In this document: positions 21,300-31,284 of the stretch, one piece after another
Layout: each line of letters starts with the position of its first letter
Position numbering within the stretch: position 1 is the stretch's first letter
Source of the DNA: Bathynomus jamesi
Lineage: Eukaryota > Arthropoda > Malacostraca > Isopoda > Cirolanidae
NCBI GenBank assembly: GCA_023014485.1
Contig: JAJOZX010012253.1
Span: forward strand, 10,001 to 74,000
DNA length: 64,000 bases
Reading direction: 5' to 3'
The notes under the pieces: generated by a model
Databases searched by the model: none
Told to the model about the DNA's origin: nothing
The model's input: the letters and a program-made list of their open reading frames with translations, nothing else
Made by a program: the position numbers and the translations under genes

Positions 21300-23584
21300 G
21301 GTTTATTAGGCACTATTTGTCAAAATATCAACAAAATCAATCATCAAATTAATATGTGGAAAATTAAGTTCAGAAGATAAATAATAATACAATAAAAATC
21401 GCTAAAGTTTTATGTTAAATTGTCAATACCTCAATCAATGTTCATAAGAACTCCTCTTACTACTGGAAGGTTGTACAGTGTACACCCCTTTATTAACAAT
21501 TTCAAAATATTCGAAGCAAATCAAAATACATGCAAAATTAAGTCATATATACACAAAATGGATGAATTTTTACTTTTTAAAAACGCAATACCTCAATGTT
21601 CAATTGGTATGATAGTTTAATATTTATAAGCACTGCTCTTACCCTCCCAAATACACTTGACAAAACCAGTGTCTGGTTTTGGGTGCCTATCTCCACCCCG
21701 CACATGCTAAGTGACTCCAGACCAAACATGAACACTGAACTGATGACTGATCATCACACTCAGTGGTACATATTGCACACCCATAAGTCTTATCTAACTC
21801 TCAGACCCACCAAGAGGGTGGGGATACCGTGGAAAAATTCCCTGGGCCCGGAAAGAGGGGGGGGGGAGTAAAATCTAAAAATATTAATAAAGCAATTGAT
21901 TAAATAACAGAGAGGAAATATAATTAATGAACATATATTTTATAGAGATTATCATAGTCAAACTGAAACAGATAAAATATTATCTGTGGTCCACCAATAC
22001 TCAAGACCGTCTGACAGATCTAGGAACCATTGTAATTGAAAGCCGGTTAGCCTGTACTTTAAATTTCATCAGAATCATTTACAACTTTGCTAGAGAGAAG
22101 GCAAAGAAAATACACTTCTAATTATGAAAATCTTGCATTAAACAATTATCTTGCCTGCATGGACTGGTACTGCATTTGTAAATTGTATGGTGATAGAATA
22201 AATATAATTGATTCGAAAAATAAAATGGTCATTTTCTTTCGAGTTGTTTATTCATACTGTATGTTTTGAATAGAGACTTGGACATATAATCAGTTTGCTT
22301 GTTATGTACACAAAAAACATTCATAATAAAATAGTGAGTAAACAGGGGGGCCCATATACCAATCCTTTCCCCGGACCGGGGCAGCTCTTGGGGGGCCGTG
22401 CCAACTCATTCTGCTCCACCACATTTCTCACTGCCTTCAACGCATCCTCATCATCATAATCTCTCTCACAGAAACCACGGCACGCCATGGTCGTGGTGAC
22501 TGTGTAAGGTTTATTGATGAACTGGTGGTTCGAGCTGCACGGAACATAAAATGGTACTCCCTCAAGCACTCTTTGCTCCAACGGGAATGGACAGCATTGG
22601 CAGCAAACAAATCAAGGCCCACATGTTCACGGATTGCAAATGTGTGTTTATAGGGGAGATGCTGACAAACTTAGAAGTTGCATGTACATGAAGTAGCGTT
22701 AACATGTACAACCCATACAGACGTAGTGCTGGTGAACTGGGTTCTGTCATCTGGTGTCTCCTGGAAATGAGCCTGTGCCCTGGTACTGATCTGCTTTTCA
22801 ATGATGGCTAGGGCATAGGTGGTTACATGCTGCTGGAACAGGAGTGCTGCATTGGAGGTGGAAGGCTGCACAGGCTGCTTGGAAAGATGGAGAATGTTCT
22901 GTGATCTCTCTCATTCATCAGGATATTCAGTAGTCGAAGGAAAACAGTGAAGAATTGTGGCACAGACTGGCGTCGAGAGGTGACGTACTTCACTTTCTGG
23001 AACAGTAATTCTGGGTACGTGACATGTGAATTTCATTCTTGAGAAGTGGAAACACTGGTCTGGGTTGGCAGCCCTGCGACCAGTCTCCTCTCACCAGTCC
23101 TGTTGAATCATTGTGTAGCTGTGTAGACTGTGGTAGCTGTGTAGACTGTGGTAGCTATGTAAGCCTAAGGTGTAGCAGCAATGGTATTGTTGCATCAGTG
23201 ATTAGATATGCGAGTTATGATGGCTATATTATCGTAAACCATATGAACATTCGGCGTAAATATAATTTGGTGCAGATGGACTTTGACAACTGTAGCGCTG
23301 GTGGTATCAAGCATTGTTTGCATATCCACTTGGCCAGAATGGTTCAGATGCCAACATTGGTGACCTAATTTGTGTGTGTTTCTGTGCCATAGTTGAGCTT
23401 TTTTGTACTTGTTCCTCTGTATCTATTTTAATGAATCGGGTTATTATATTTGTATATATAGTTGTGCTTTTGATATGTACCAGGCACGCCTGTGTATGAA
23501 ATAAACAATATTACGATTATTATTATTACTACTAATTTATTGCCATAAATATATTTTTTATATGCTTGTCATATTAAATTAAAA

Positions 23585-23621
<37 letters not shown>

Positions 23622-23754
23622 GATACTTTTTTGTGCCTTTTGGTATATTTTGTTTTTGTCCACTGGGAACACTGGTCTGGATCACTGTTAAATAACATCT
23701 GTCAAACAACTGTTGAAGTACAGTTATAGAAAGGGGTAGCATATCATATGACGC
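21300..23754 (-). mobile_element. Degenerate transposon copy with SWIM/PHD-type protein
   Basis: This segment reappears inverted at 51,000-52,760. On the minus strand several frames between about 22,870 and 21,660 hold remnants: a SWIM-like zinc-finger piece (SCTCNF, then in another frame GLDLFAANAVHSRWSKE) and, beyond an insertion at about 21,797-22,395, a PHD-like cysteine cluster. All are broken by frameshifts. The C-terminal SWIM finger suggests a MULE or ZSWIM-like transposon gene, but the catalytic part is not present. Confidence 0.55.
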
Positions 23755-24712
23755 AGTAGTATAGCCGAAAAAGGGGAGAGTGCAAGAATGTTGCAGGTTA
23801 TTATGTAATGTTGCAAAAGGGGGGTGGGGGTTGTTGCAAAGGGGAGGGGGTGGGGGTTAGAAAAAAAAGAAAGAAAAAGTACTGGCCTTTGTTGCCAACC
23901 TAGGTTGCAAGGGTCATGCAACAACCTAGGTTGCAAGGGGCATGCAACTTGGGGGCCTCCCCCAAGCTATTCCCCCCAAAGGGCCAGAGAGAAAGGAGGA
24001 GAGGTGTTCACCTGGCAGGAGCCAAGTGCACACTAAGACTTCAGCCGAGTAGGCGTTGTTTTATAGGCTCCTAATCAGCCAGAATCAGCCAGTTGGCTGA
24101 ATCAGCCAGAATCAGCCAGTTGGTTGAGCCAAAGGGGGGGAGGTACACATGCAGGAGGTACACATGCAGTAGTTACACATGCAGGAGAGAGAGAGAGAGA
24201 GCTGAAGGAGGGAGAGAGACGCCTGTAGGAGAGAGAGAGAGAGAGCTGAAGGAGGGAGAGAGACGCCTGTAGGAGAGAGAGAGAGCTGAAGGAGGGAGAG
24301 AGACGCCTGTAGGAGAGAGAGAGAGAGGCCTGAAGGAGAGAGAGAGAGAGAGAGAGAGTAGTTGCCTTTGATAGCAAGGCATATTATTTTCGTTTTCCTA
24401 ACCTAAGAGGCCACTAAGGGGTTTACCAAAGGGCCAGAAAGAGAAGGACCAGAGGTCCTTGCTCGGCTGGAGCCGAGCTGGGAATGAGTCTTTCACCAAC
24501 TTCGTGGTCTTTTATAAGCCTCTATTCTGGCTGAGTTGCCAGATAGCGCAATGTGTTCAGTTGCCAGATAGCGCCATGTGTCCCATTAATCATCCATTGT
24601 GTAACAATATGACGATAGTTATTCCAATTAAATTCTGTTTAAATACACCTTTATTAATTGCATACCTTTCCAGTTTTTTTTTTGCAATGATCGGTTGCTA
24701 GATATATATTAT

Positions 24713-24720
<8 letters not shown>
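23755..24720 (+). repeat. Repeat R, copy 1
   Basis: Begins AGTATAGCCGAAAAAGGGGA and ends in a (TA)n tract. It contains GTTGCAA-rich G/C blocks, two segments with TTTTATAGGCTCC/TTTTATAAGCC that look like TATA-type promoters, a GA-rich minisatellite (24,181-24,358), and GCCAGATAGCGCCATGTG phrases. The same sequence occurs at 54,828-55,860 in the same orientation and partly at 40,780-41,640 inverted. It may be a solo LTR or similar non-coding element; no coding frame is credible. Confidence 0.65.
24181..24358. repeat. GA-rich minisatellite
   Basis: Units of GAGAGAGAGAG followed by CTGAAGGAGG and GACGCCTGTAGGA, about 50 bases each, three to four copies. The related array at 55,180-55,400 has shorter units and more copies. 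Confidence 0.8.
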
Positions 24721-24745
<25 letters not shown>

Positions 24746-24759
24746 TCTTTTCTTATGTT

Positions 24760-24815
<56 letters not shown>

Positions 24816-25365
24816 ATAAACGAATAAACAACACACACACACACACACACTTCCCGGAATTTATCAACCGGATTGAATAAAAGTAAAGGCAACTTTCAAT
24901 ATATTTTAGTAATATAACAGAATTAACAAAGTTACCCAATAAATATTTCGTTAGACAGAAAATGAATTTTTATAAGGGATGCCCAACTAGCTATGAATAT
25001 ATCACCAAACGCTTTATTTACGTTTGTTAAAACATATTCGTTTTAGTCTTTCCTTCTTATTGATAACTTATTTAAACTAACACATTTATTGTCATTCCAC
25101 TTGACAACCAGAACTTCTCCCCGTGTGTCAAATGAATAATTATAGTAGAAACAATTCATTTAAAAGTTGAAATTAGCCAAAACACATTCTCATTGCGCTT
25201 ACGAAAAAACATATATTAACAATATATGGTGGTAGATGAATCCAATTAAATTCTGTTTATTAAATAAATAATTTTCATTATAAATATTCGAGTATCAGTG
25301 GGGAAAAACAAACGGAAGTGAAAAATGAAACAAATCAAAACAGACGATCGTCATTCCCCAAACCC

Positions 25366-25417
<52 letters not shown>

Positions 25418-25640
25418 ATAAACGAATAAACAACTCGTGCACACGCACACGCACACACGCGCGAAAAGACGACTCTGTGGCATTTCGAATCGTGTCCCTA
25501 GAGACCTTTTCGGCCGAGGGATTAATCCTTTCGTCCAAGATATTCGATCAAAACCTCACCTCACTCCGACTCTTAGATATACACACAATTATAATAAATA
25601 ATAAACGAAAGAAACAAGGTGGGGAAACCTGAAAATACTA

Positions 25641-25676
<36 letters not shown>

Positions 25677-25830
25677 AAAGAGCGAGAGTTTTGTTCAAAT
25701 AAAGGTACCCACAATTATAATAAATAATAATCGAAAATGGCAGTTTGTTTCTAGTGAGAAAGGAAAGCCTATGTTCTTAGTGAATGGGTTTTATATGTAA
25801 GAGATCATCAAAGCCCAGCTGTTCATCATT
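24721..25830. other. Microsatellite-rich Polinton-side flank
   Basis: (TA)n at about 24,762-24,811, 25,367-25,411 and 25,647-25,671; (CA)n at 24,832-24,850. Segment 24,860-25,005 (ATCAACCGGATTG onward) reappears at 57,218-57,355 and inverted at 63,410-63,545, and 25,230-25,370 resembles 56,365-56,480. This ties the left flank of the main Polinton to the second Polinton-related block. No gene. Confidence 0.55.
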
Positions 25831-26670
25831 CCACATAATAAAATAGTGGTTGGCAGATAAACGGGTATCCTACGTGTCCTAGTGGTTAAGACGCTGGGGC
25901 TGTTGATGGTTCCACGTTAAACTGTAGGTCTAAGGTGGTCATTCCACATAATAAAAGAAAGTGGTTGGCAGATAAATGGGTACCCTACGTGTCCTAGTGG
26001 TTAAGACGCTGGGATGTTGATGGTTCTGAGTTAAACTGTAGGTCTAAGGTGATCATTCCACATAATAAAAGAAAGTGGTTGGCAGATAAATGGGTACCCT
26101 ACGTGTCCTAGTGGTTAAGACGCTGGGCTGTTGATGGTTCGGAGTGAAAGTGTAGGTCTAAGGTGGTCATTCCACATAATAAAAGAAAGTGGTTGGCAGA
26201 TAAATGGGTACCCTACGTGTCCTAGTGGTTAAGACGCTGGGGCTGTTGATGGTTCCACGTTAAACTGTAGGTCTAAGGTGGTCATTACACATAATAAAAA
26301 AGTGGTTGGCAGATAAATGGGTACCCTACGTGTCCTAGTGGTTAAGACGCTGGGGCTGTTGATGGTTCCACGTTAAACTGTAGGTCTAAGGTGGTCATTA
26401 CACATAATAAAAGAAAGTGGTTGGCAGATAAATGGGTACCTACGTGTCCTAGTGGTTAAACGCTGGGCTGTTGATGGTTCCACGTTAAACTGTAGGTCTA
26501 AGGTGGAGTGGAACAAAGAAAGTGGTTGGCAGATAAATGGGTACCCTACGTGTCCTAGTGGTTAAGACGCTGGGCTGTTGATGGTTCGGAGTTAAACTGT
26601 AGGTCTAAGGTGGAGTGGAAAGCTTGACCTTCGTCAGAATGAACAATTCGGGCGGACCTTAGACCCACAG
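25831..26670 (+). repeat. Tandem array of seven SINE-head units
   Basis: Seven copies of a unit of about 105-116 bases, each with GTGGTTGGCAGATAAATGGG, then CCTAGTGGTTAAGACGCTGG (A-box-like) and GTTAAACTGTAGGTCTAAGG. The last copy runs into the SINE tail seen at 286-350. Units differ mainly in TTCCACG versus TTCGGAG at the B-box position and in small indels. Confidence 0.85.
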
Positions 26671-27015
26671 TTTAACGTTGAAACCGAATGTTATTTTTAA
26701 AATATAATTATGATATATTTCTTTATACCCTGTCGATTACATTAGTGACTAATGATGCGGGAAACTGAGTAAATGGAAATATTATTTTCTCGAAAACTAT
26801 GGGTGATAGAAAACGTCTGAAATCATATTTGGAATCAATATCAAAAGTTCTATACGAATCACCAAATAATTATCAAAGGAGAATAAGAGCATTAAATCTA
26901 TTAGTGAAAATATAAAGATGCAATTACTCGTCCGTACCCGTTATAGCGGAATGGTACACGTCATAGCTCCACCCAGCTACATCGGCAGCCAATCACGACG
27001 AACATCTGGTCTTTT
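26671..27015. other. Upstream region of the small spliced gene
   Basis: AT-rich to 26,930, then GC-richer with TAGCTCCACCC (26,966) and CCAATCAC (26,991), plausible proximal promoter sequence for the gene at 27,112. It includes the small ORF listed next. Confidence 0.4.
26799..26915 (+). CDS. Possible 38-codon ORF
   Basis: ATG at 26,799, TAA at 26,913-26,915. The translation (starting MGDRKRLKSYLESIS) is basic, looks helical and has protein-like composition in otherwise AT-rich DNA. No homologue recognised and no clear promoter. It may be chance or a remnant exon. Confidence 0.25.
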   Translation: MGDRKRLKSYLESISKVLYESPNNYQRRIRALNLLVKI

Positions 27016-27075
27016 GGGCGGAGCTTGGCGAATGTGCATATAAAAGGGGATATTTTTCAGTTGGGAGTAACAGTA
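27016..27075 (+). promoter_or_regulatory. TATA promoter with GC box
   Basis: GGGCGGAGCTT (27,017-27,027), then TATAAAAG at 27,039-27,046. Initiator-like CAGT sequences follow at 27,058 and 27,071; the second is about 32 bases downstream of the TATA box, the expected spacing. The complementary AAGCTCCGCCC recurs upstream of the 196-aa genes at about 38,446 and 60,711. Confidence 0.55.
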
Positions 27076-27111
27076 GCTATTTTCGCATCAGTGAATAATC
27101 ATTCCTCAACC

Positions 27112-28062
27112 ATGGACCTGTACGTCTCCCCAGATTTGTATGAAGAAAGTGATACTGCAGCATTAACTGCAGTTAGTCTTTTTAACGCGATTGATCGTGA
27201 CGACTTATTTTCAACGCAAACCGTAGAAGGTATTTGCAGTGAAGCTCCTTACAATCCGACGCAAGGGACTACCATAGAAATGTAAGTGTCTATAATTCGA
27301 TTTATTTATATATGGAGAGTTGTAGTATTTCGTCAAATAGATACTAGTCAAAAATGTCAATCAATGTTATTTCCCCATCATGCTAAAATCGAAATTGGTA
27401 ATCGAACCAAAGATATCTTCACATAATGGGGATCTGTCTGTATACTCTGTATATGTTTTAAAAGCATTATTCCTTTAAGGTCCGATGAGGATTTGACACG
27501 TGTTATACAATCTTTTGAAGAACCTCGGAATATGGATGATATACTGATCAGTCAGCAGTGTCACACATCCTCCACCATGGACCTGTACGTCTCCCCAGAC
27601 TTGTATGAAGAACGTGATACTGCAGCATTAACCGCAATTAGTCTTTTCAATGCGATTGATCGTGGCGAATTATTTTCAACGCAAACCGTAGAAGATATTT
27701 GCAGTGACGCTCCTTACAACCCGACGCAAGGGACTACCATAGAAATGTAAGTGTCTATAATTAGAATTTTATATATATATGGAGAGTTGTAGTATCTCGT
27801 CAAATAGATACTCGCCAAAAATGTCAATCAGTGTTATTTCCCCATTATGCTAAAATCGAAATTTTTATGGCGTTCACTCCTCGAACCAAAGATATCTTCA
27901 CATAATGGGGATCTGTCTGTCTGTATACTCTGTATATGTTTTAAAAGCATTATTCCTTTAAGGTCCGATGAGGATTTGACACGAGTTATACAATCTTTTG
28001 AAGAATCTCGGAATAGGGAGGGTATACTGATCAGTCAACAATGTCACACCGAAATAATGTAA
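27112..28062 (+). CDS. Small spliced gene from a duplicated exon pair
   Basis: Start ATG at 27,112 in a strong context (CAACCATGG). Proposed exons: 27,112-27,281, 27,480-27,746 and 27,963-28,062. Each donor reads AT^GTAAGTG and each acceptor CCTTTAAG^GTCCG; exon 2 has a length divisible by three and all junctions keep phase. The predicted product, about 178 aa, is two copies of an A module (MDLYVSPDLYEE onward, about 57 aa) and a B module (SDEDLTRVIQSFEE onward, about 31 aa). Without splicing each piece ends at a TAA inside the donor, giving 57-85 aa products. The segment was duplicated in tandem with a 465-bp period. It lies tail-to-tail with the Polinton protease gene. Acidic, no recognised domain, no signal peptide. 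Function unknown; the splice model is inference. Confidence 0.5.
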
Positions 28063-28176
28063 GTGTTTTTCGATCTTTTTGGGATAAGAAGACACAATAT
28101 ATTTTCATAAATTTATTAAATGAAAGAAATCAGTACAATAAACGAATATACCGTTACAAATATACGAACAAAAACA

Positions 28177-28659
28177 TTATAATATACAACGAGTACGTAC
28201 AATTGGAAAACGGTTTTTTATCTGTCTGCATACCATTTCATCGTTTCGGCGAGTGTGACACGGGTCAAATAAATTTAAAAAATTTATAAATTCTTTATCA
28301 TTTGACATATGCATGAGAAATGAGACACAGTACATTCCGCAAACATTAGTAAAATATCCTTGCATGCGAAATGGGGTCCACACAACTTCGGGAATATGTA
28401 ACTGAGCGAGAAATTTTACAATAATAGGGTCACTCCAGGGTTGAGTACCGAGTGAATCAAAATAGTACAGGCGCTGTCTATTTTTAAAATAGACAGCGAT
28501 CCAGTGAATCCCTTCATTACCGATGATGTCTGTGTTCACAATAAGACTACCGCATTCTCGCGTACTTGGCAAACTCAATGTTTCATTCTTCGCAAACACG
28601 CCGATAAATTTGGAACGTGTGACTCGCTCCATTACTTTCTGAAGTGTATTAGCATCCAT
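28177..28659 (-). CDS. Adenain-type cysteine protease
   Basis: 160 aa. Homologue of the adenovirus maturation protease, found in Maverick/Polinton elements, where it is thought to cleave capsid and core precursors in the particle. Catalytic residues are visible in the family order: His52 in GIHWIAVY, Asp68 in YYFDSLG, Gln100 in RMQGYF (oxyanion hole) and Cys107 in NVCGMYC. The length is somewhat shorter than adenoviral proteases but usual for Polintons. The ATG at 28,659 follows the capsid stop codon by a single base. The frame is intact. Confidence 0.9.
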   Translation of the reverse strand: MDANTLQKVMERVTRSKFIGVFAKNETLSLPSTRECGSLIVNTDIIGNEGIHWIAVYFKNRQRLYYFDSLGTQPWSDPIIVKFLAQLHIPEVVWTPFRMQGYFTNVCGMYCVSFLMHMSNDKEFINFLNLFDPCHTRRNDEMVCRQIKNRFPIVRTRCIL

Positions 28660-28660
28660 T

Positions 28661-29961
28661 TTAAAAGTCAGTGATAACGCTTCTAAATCTATCTACTTCT
28701 ATTAGGGCTTGCGATTCGAGATATACTAGTACACTAATAGGAGCGTCTATAGGCTTGGCGAATTCCAGCCGCACTGAGATGTTACCGCTCTGCTGTGGGG
28801 TTAAATGGGTATTTACGCTAGCAGATAAGTCAGGTGTAATGTCAAACGGGTAAAGGTTAAATTGATCAATGAATTCTTCCTGCGTTACCCCATTACCAAG
28901 CTCATCACAATCACCTGCAATATGGGTCAGATTACTATAGGCTCTGGCACAAAGAGGTAACACAGCGTCTGATGAATAGTCCGTACCCATTGTTCCACCC
29001 AAAGCAGTGCCATTAACGTATAGAGTTATATTTTTAAGTCCGAAATTCTCGAATTTAAAGGCACTCTTTTTATATTTTCCATTCACCGAAGCGTGGTCCT
29101 GCATGCCGATTAATATCCTTTTAGGAAGATTTCCCAGGGCAATGTTTTCTATCTGCTTCGATGCCAACCCTGCAGGAACCGTATATAGTTTGATCTGCAC
29201 TCTGTTAATAGGATATTTCACTGTAGCGTTTAGTAAATTTTTCTCAATTTCTAGTTGTTTTGGTGAACTTAATTTCACTCGCCGTACGCGGAGGTATGTG
29301 TCCATAATGTGAACCACAACGGACTTTGCACCCTCTTCTTGATTCGCATCCAGATTTAAGCAGATCTCAGGACTCGTGCGGGTGAGCTTTATTTTCATAT
29401 CCACCCCGTTCACAAGCAACTTCTCCTGGAAAGTGAAATCTGTGTGCAACCGTCCAAAACACTCGTATATTTTCTTTTTAGAATTTTTAAATTTGTCCTT
29501 TATACTATTTTCATCTTTAGTTTGATAATATCCCTCCGCACTTAAAAAGGTAGCCTTCGCTTCTTTGGAAAAGTTGAGGACATTTTCCAAATAGGCTCGT
29601 AGATGATAGTACCCCGTGCCTGCCGATATGTTGGTCTGATTTAAATATACGTCACACTGGTTGAATATGGCGTGCAGAAAGTTTGTTTCAGGGTATACAG
29701 CATATTTGTCATCGCAGACCGTTCCATCAGAATGGGCTATACGTAGCTTAGCGTACATGTGCACACAGCTTGGATCAAAAAAGTAAGGACCTGAGCTGGG
29801 TATCACGAATTCTATAGGTGCACTCGGGAACTAATTGTGTTTAAAGGGTTAATTGTAATAAAGTCACTGTGCTCAATAGAAACTTGGGTTGGCGGGAGCT
29901 CAAAAAAGGACAGCTCCGATTTACAGCATTGTGAACTACATGGGTGGATGAAGCGTGCCAT
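28661..29961 (-). pseudogene. Polinton major capsid protein (frame change near N-terminus)
   Basis: About 433 codons in two frames. The N-terminal piece starts at the ATG at 29,961 (CGCCATGGC context; MARFIHP) and reads ITINPLNTIS. Near 29,822-29,832 the frame changes by one base at a short C run, and the remaining 380 codons continue unbroken to TAA at 28,661 (APIEFV, then FFDPSCVHMYAKLRIA). This is the double jelly-roll hexon-like capsid protein, expected to form the trimeric capsomers. The N-terminal words and the -YLNQ- and -QSGNISVRLEFA- regions are typical of the family. The break may be a real mutation or a homopolymer miscall. Position between pX-like protein and protease is the usual Polinton arrangement. 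Confidence 0.85.
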
Positions 29962-30035
29962 GGCGAAATAGTGACTCCTCTCTCGACAAGTGGTAAACAA
30001 ACTATGATTCATGAGATCAATATCCTTAGCTTATA

Positions 30036-30419
30036 TCAGTCAAAAAAGTGGTCAACCATAGGTTTCATTCGCTTACAGCATTTCTTTTTTGATAGCCTTT
30101 TACGTTTAATACCACGTGACCCCTTCTTCTTCCGGGGAGCCCTCTTCTTCCCGCCACCACGCATTTTTCTCTTTGCATCTTTGATGATTTCGTTCCGTGT
30201 ACGCTTTAAATGTTTTTTTAGAGCTTCTTTAGGTTTAGCCCCGGCCAATATGTCTTCTGCAGTGTTAAGGCCTGATTGTAGCGCTTTCCTTCCAAGGTAT
30301 CTGGCACCCCTCTTCAGCAAAGGAACAGCCGTACGTAGTATGGATGAAAAAATGGATCCAAGTCCACTACCGCGCTGGTATCGCATCCCTCGATAGACGG
30401 TGAAAGGCTTTCTATCCAT
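30036..30419 (-). CDS. pX-like basic virion protein
   Basis: 127 aa, ATG at 30,419. An N-terminal stretch with GSGLGSIFSSILRTAVPLL can form an amphipathic helix; a middle helix follows, then a very basic C-terminus (KRKMRGGGKKRAPRKKKG, then KRKRLSKKK). This combination resembles the adenovirus core/pX-like protein of adintoviruses and Polintons, which is presumed to bind packaged DNA and perhaps act on membranes. The start overlaps the penton stop by one base (TAATG). No break seen. Function is inferred from composition and position. Confidence 0.75.
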   Translation of the reverse strand: MDRKPFTVYRGMRYQRGSGLGSIFSSILRTAVPLLKRGARYLGRKALQSGLNTAEDILAGAKPKEALKKHLKRTRNEIIKDAKRKMRGGGKKRAPRKKKGSRGIKRKRLSKKKCCKRMKPMVDHFFD

Positions 30420-31276
30420 TATAACTCAGTGCGTCGAAAGTGTAGCTTCACTGTTAAGCTCCCGTTACCGAATGGGAAGTTTTCGCCCTCAATCGTTCTT
30501 ATATATATTGTGATATTGGTTATTAAATTAGTTGCGACATTCACATAATGGGGTCTGTCATATGTAATACTCAAACTCCTTCCTCTATGGTTGGGGATGT
30601 GAGCAATGCGCAGCAGGCGTGCCTGGGTATCCCCAACAAACTGGTGCTCCACTATATTACTGTAAATATAGCACATGTCTGGGGACCTTTCAGCCAATTT
30701 CTCCATCTTCAATTGATACATTAATCTGGACAAGTTATACTGTGTCTCGTGAAATGTGTCTCTTTGGAAGGCTGCGCTATATCGGCCGTTGGTTAGAATT
30801 TTGAACTTTCTATGTTCTTTAAGACGTCTGTTAGTCTTTGATTTTAGGATTAGTGTATGTGCAGGGTTGTTTACGATTTCATATACTAAATCATTCGTAA
30901 GGTTTGAGTTTCTTAAACTTACGTTTAAGCCTCTCACAACATCCTCGGCCGAACCATATTGACCCGGCCCTAGTCTTACTTCTGTACTGTAATACCGTGC
31001 AATCTTAGTCCGAGCGATGCGCATAGTTTCATCCATAGCTACCCCAGCTTTTTCACACTCGTCAATGTCTCTAAGAATCGTAAAAACGGTTTCTTTATGT
31101 TCAATATTTAAAAAGACGGTGTCCAGCTGAATTTCGCATATCCCCACCTCATACGAATCACGACCCAATTCAATGTGCCCATGGAGTTCTGTTACAAAGT
31201 TGGCTAGCGTGTTGTTAGGGTGTACAGACAGGGACGAGGAGGACGGGAGTGTGACGTAGAAATGGTTAGGAGCCAT
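30419..31276 (-). CDS. Penton-like minor capsid protein
   Basis: 285 aa. It begins MAPNHFYVTLPSSSS and continues NTLANFVTELHGHIEL and YEVGICEIQL, the typical opening of the Polinton single jelly-roll minor capsid protein expected to occupy the fivefold vertices. The rest contains beta-rich segments and ends in GSLTVKLHFRRTEL. ATG at 31,276, eight bases after the integrase stop; the stop overlaps the next start by one base. Intact. Identification rests on the opening motif and on its place between integrase and pX. Confidence 0.8.
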   Translation of the reverse strand: MAPNHFYVTLPSSSSLSVHPNNTLANFVTELHGHIELGRDSYEVGICEIQLDTVFLNIEHKETVFTILRDIDECEKAGVAMDETMRIARTKIARYYSTEVRLGPGQYGSAEDVVRGLNVSLRNSNLTNDLVYEIVNNPAHTLILKSKTNRRLKEHRKFKILTNGRYSAAFQRDTFHETQYNLSRLMYQLKMEKLAERSPDMCYIYSNIVEHQFVGDTQARLLRIAHIPNHRGRSLSITYDRPHYVNVATNLITNITIYIRTIEGENFPFGNGSLTVKLHFRRTEL

Positions 31277-31284
31277 GTTGCATA

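Noticed and set aside
22321..22871. Three overlapping minus-strand frames as separate genes
   Set aside because: They are shifted pieces of a single degenerate SWIM/PHD-type transposon gene.
24695..25632. Open frames rich in Tyr-Ile or Leu-Ser repeats
   Set aside because: They translate (TA)n or (GA)n microsatellites. The same applies to frames at 165-515, 1329-1514, 24,102-24,382, 55,134-55,423 and 61,860-62,208.
25831..26670. Regular tandem repeats resembling a CRISPR array
   Set aside because: Units are over 100 bases with no unique spacers, contain SINE sequence and lie in eukaryotic DNA. The arrays at 58.2-58.7 and 55.2-55.4 kb are rejected for the same reason.
27112..28062. LxCxE-type retinoblastoma-binding motif in the small spliced gene
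   Set aside because: GICSE lacks the leading leucine and the second copy reads DICSD, so the motif is not conserved.
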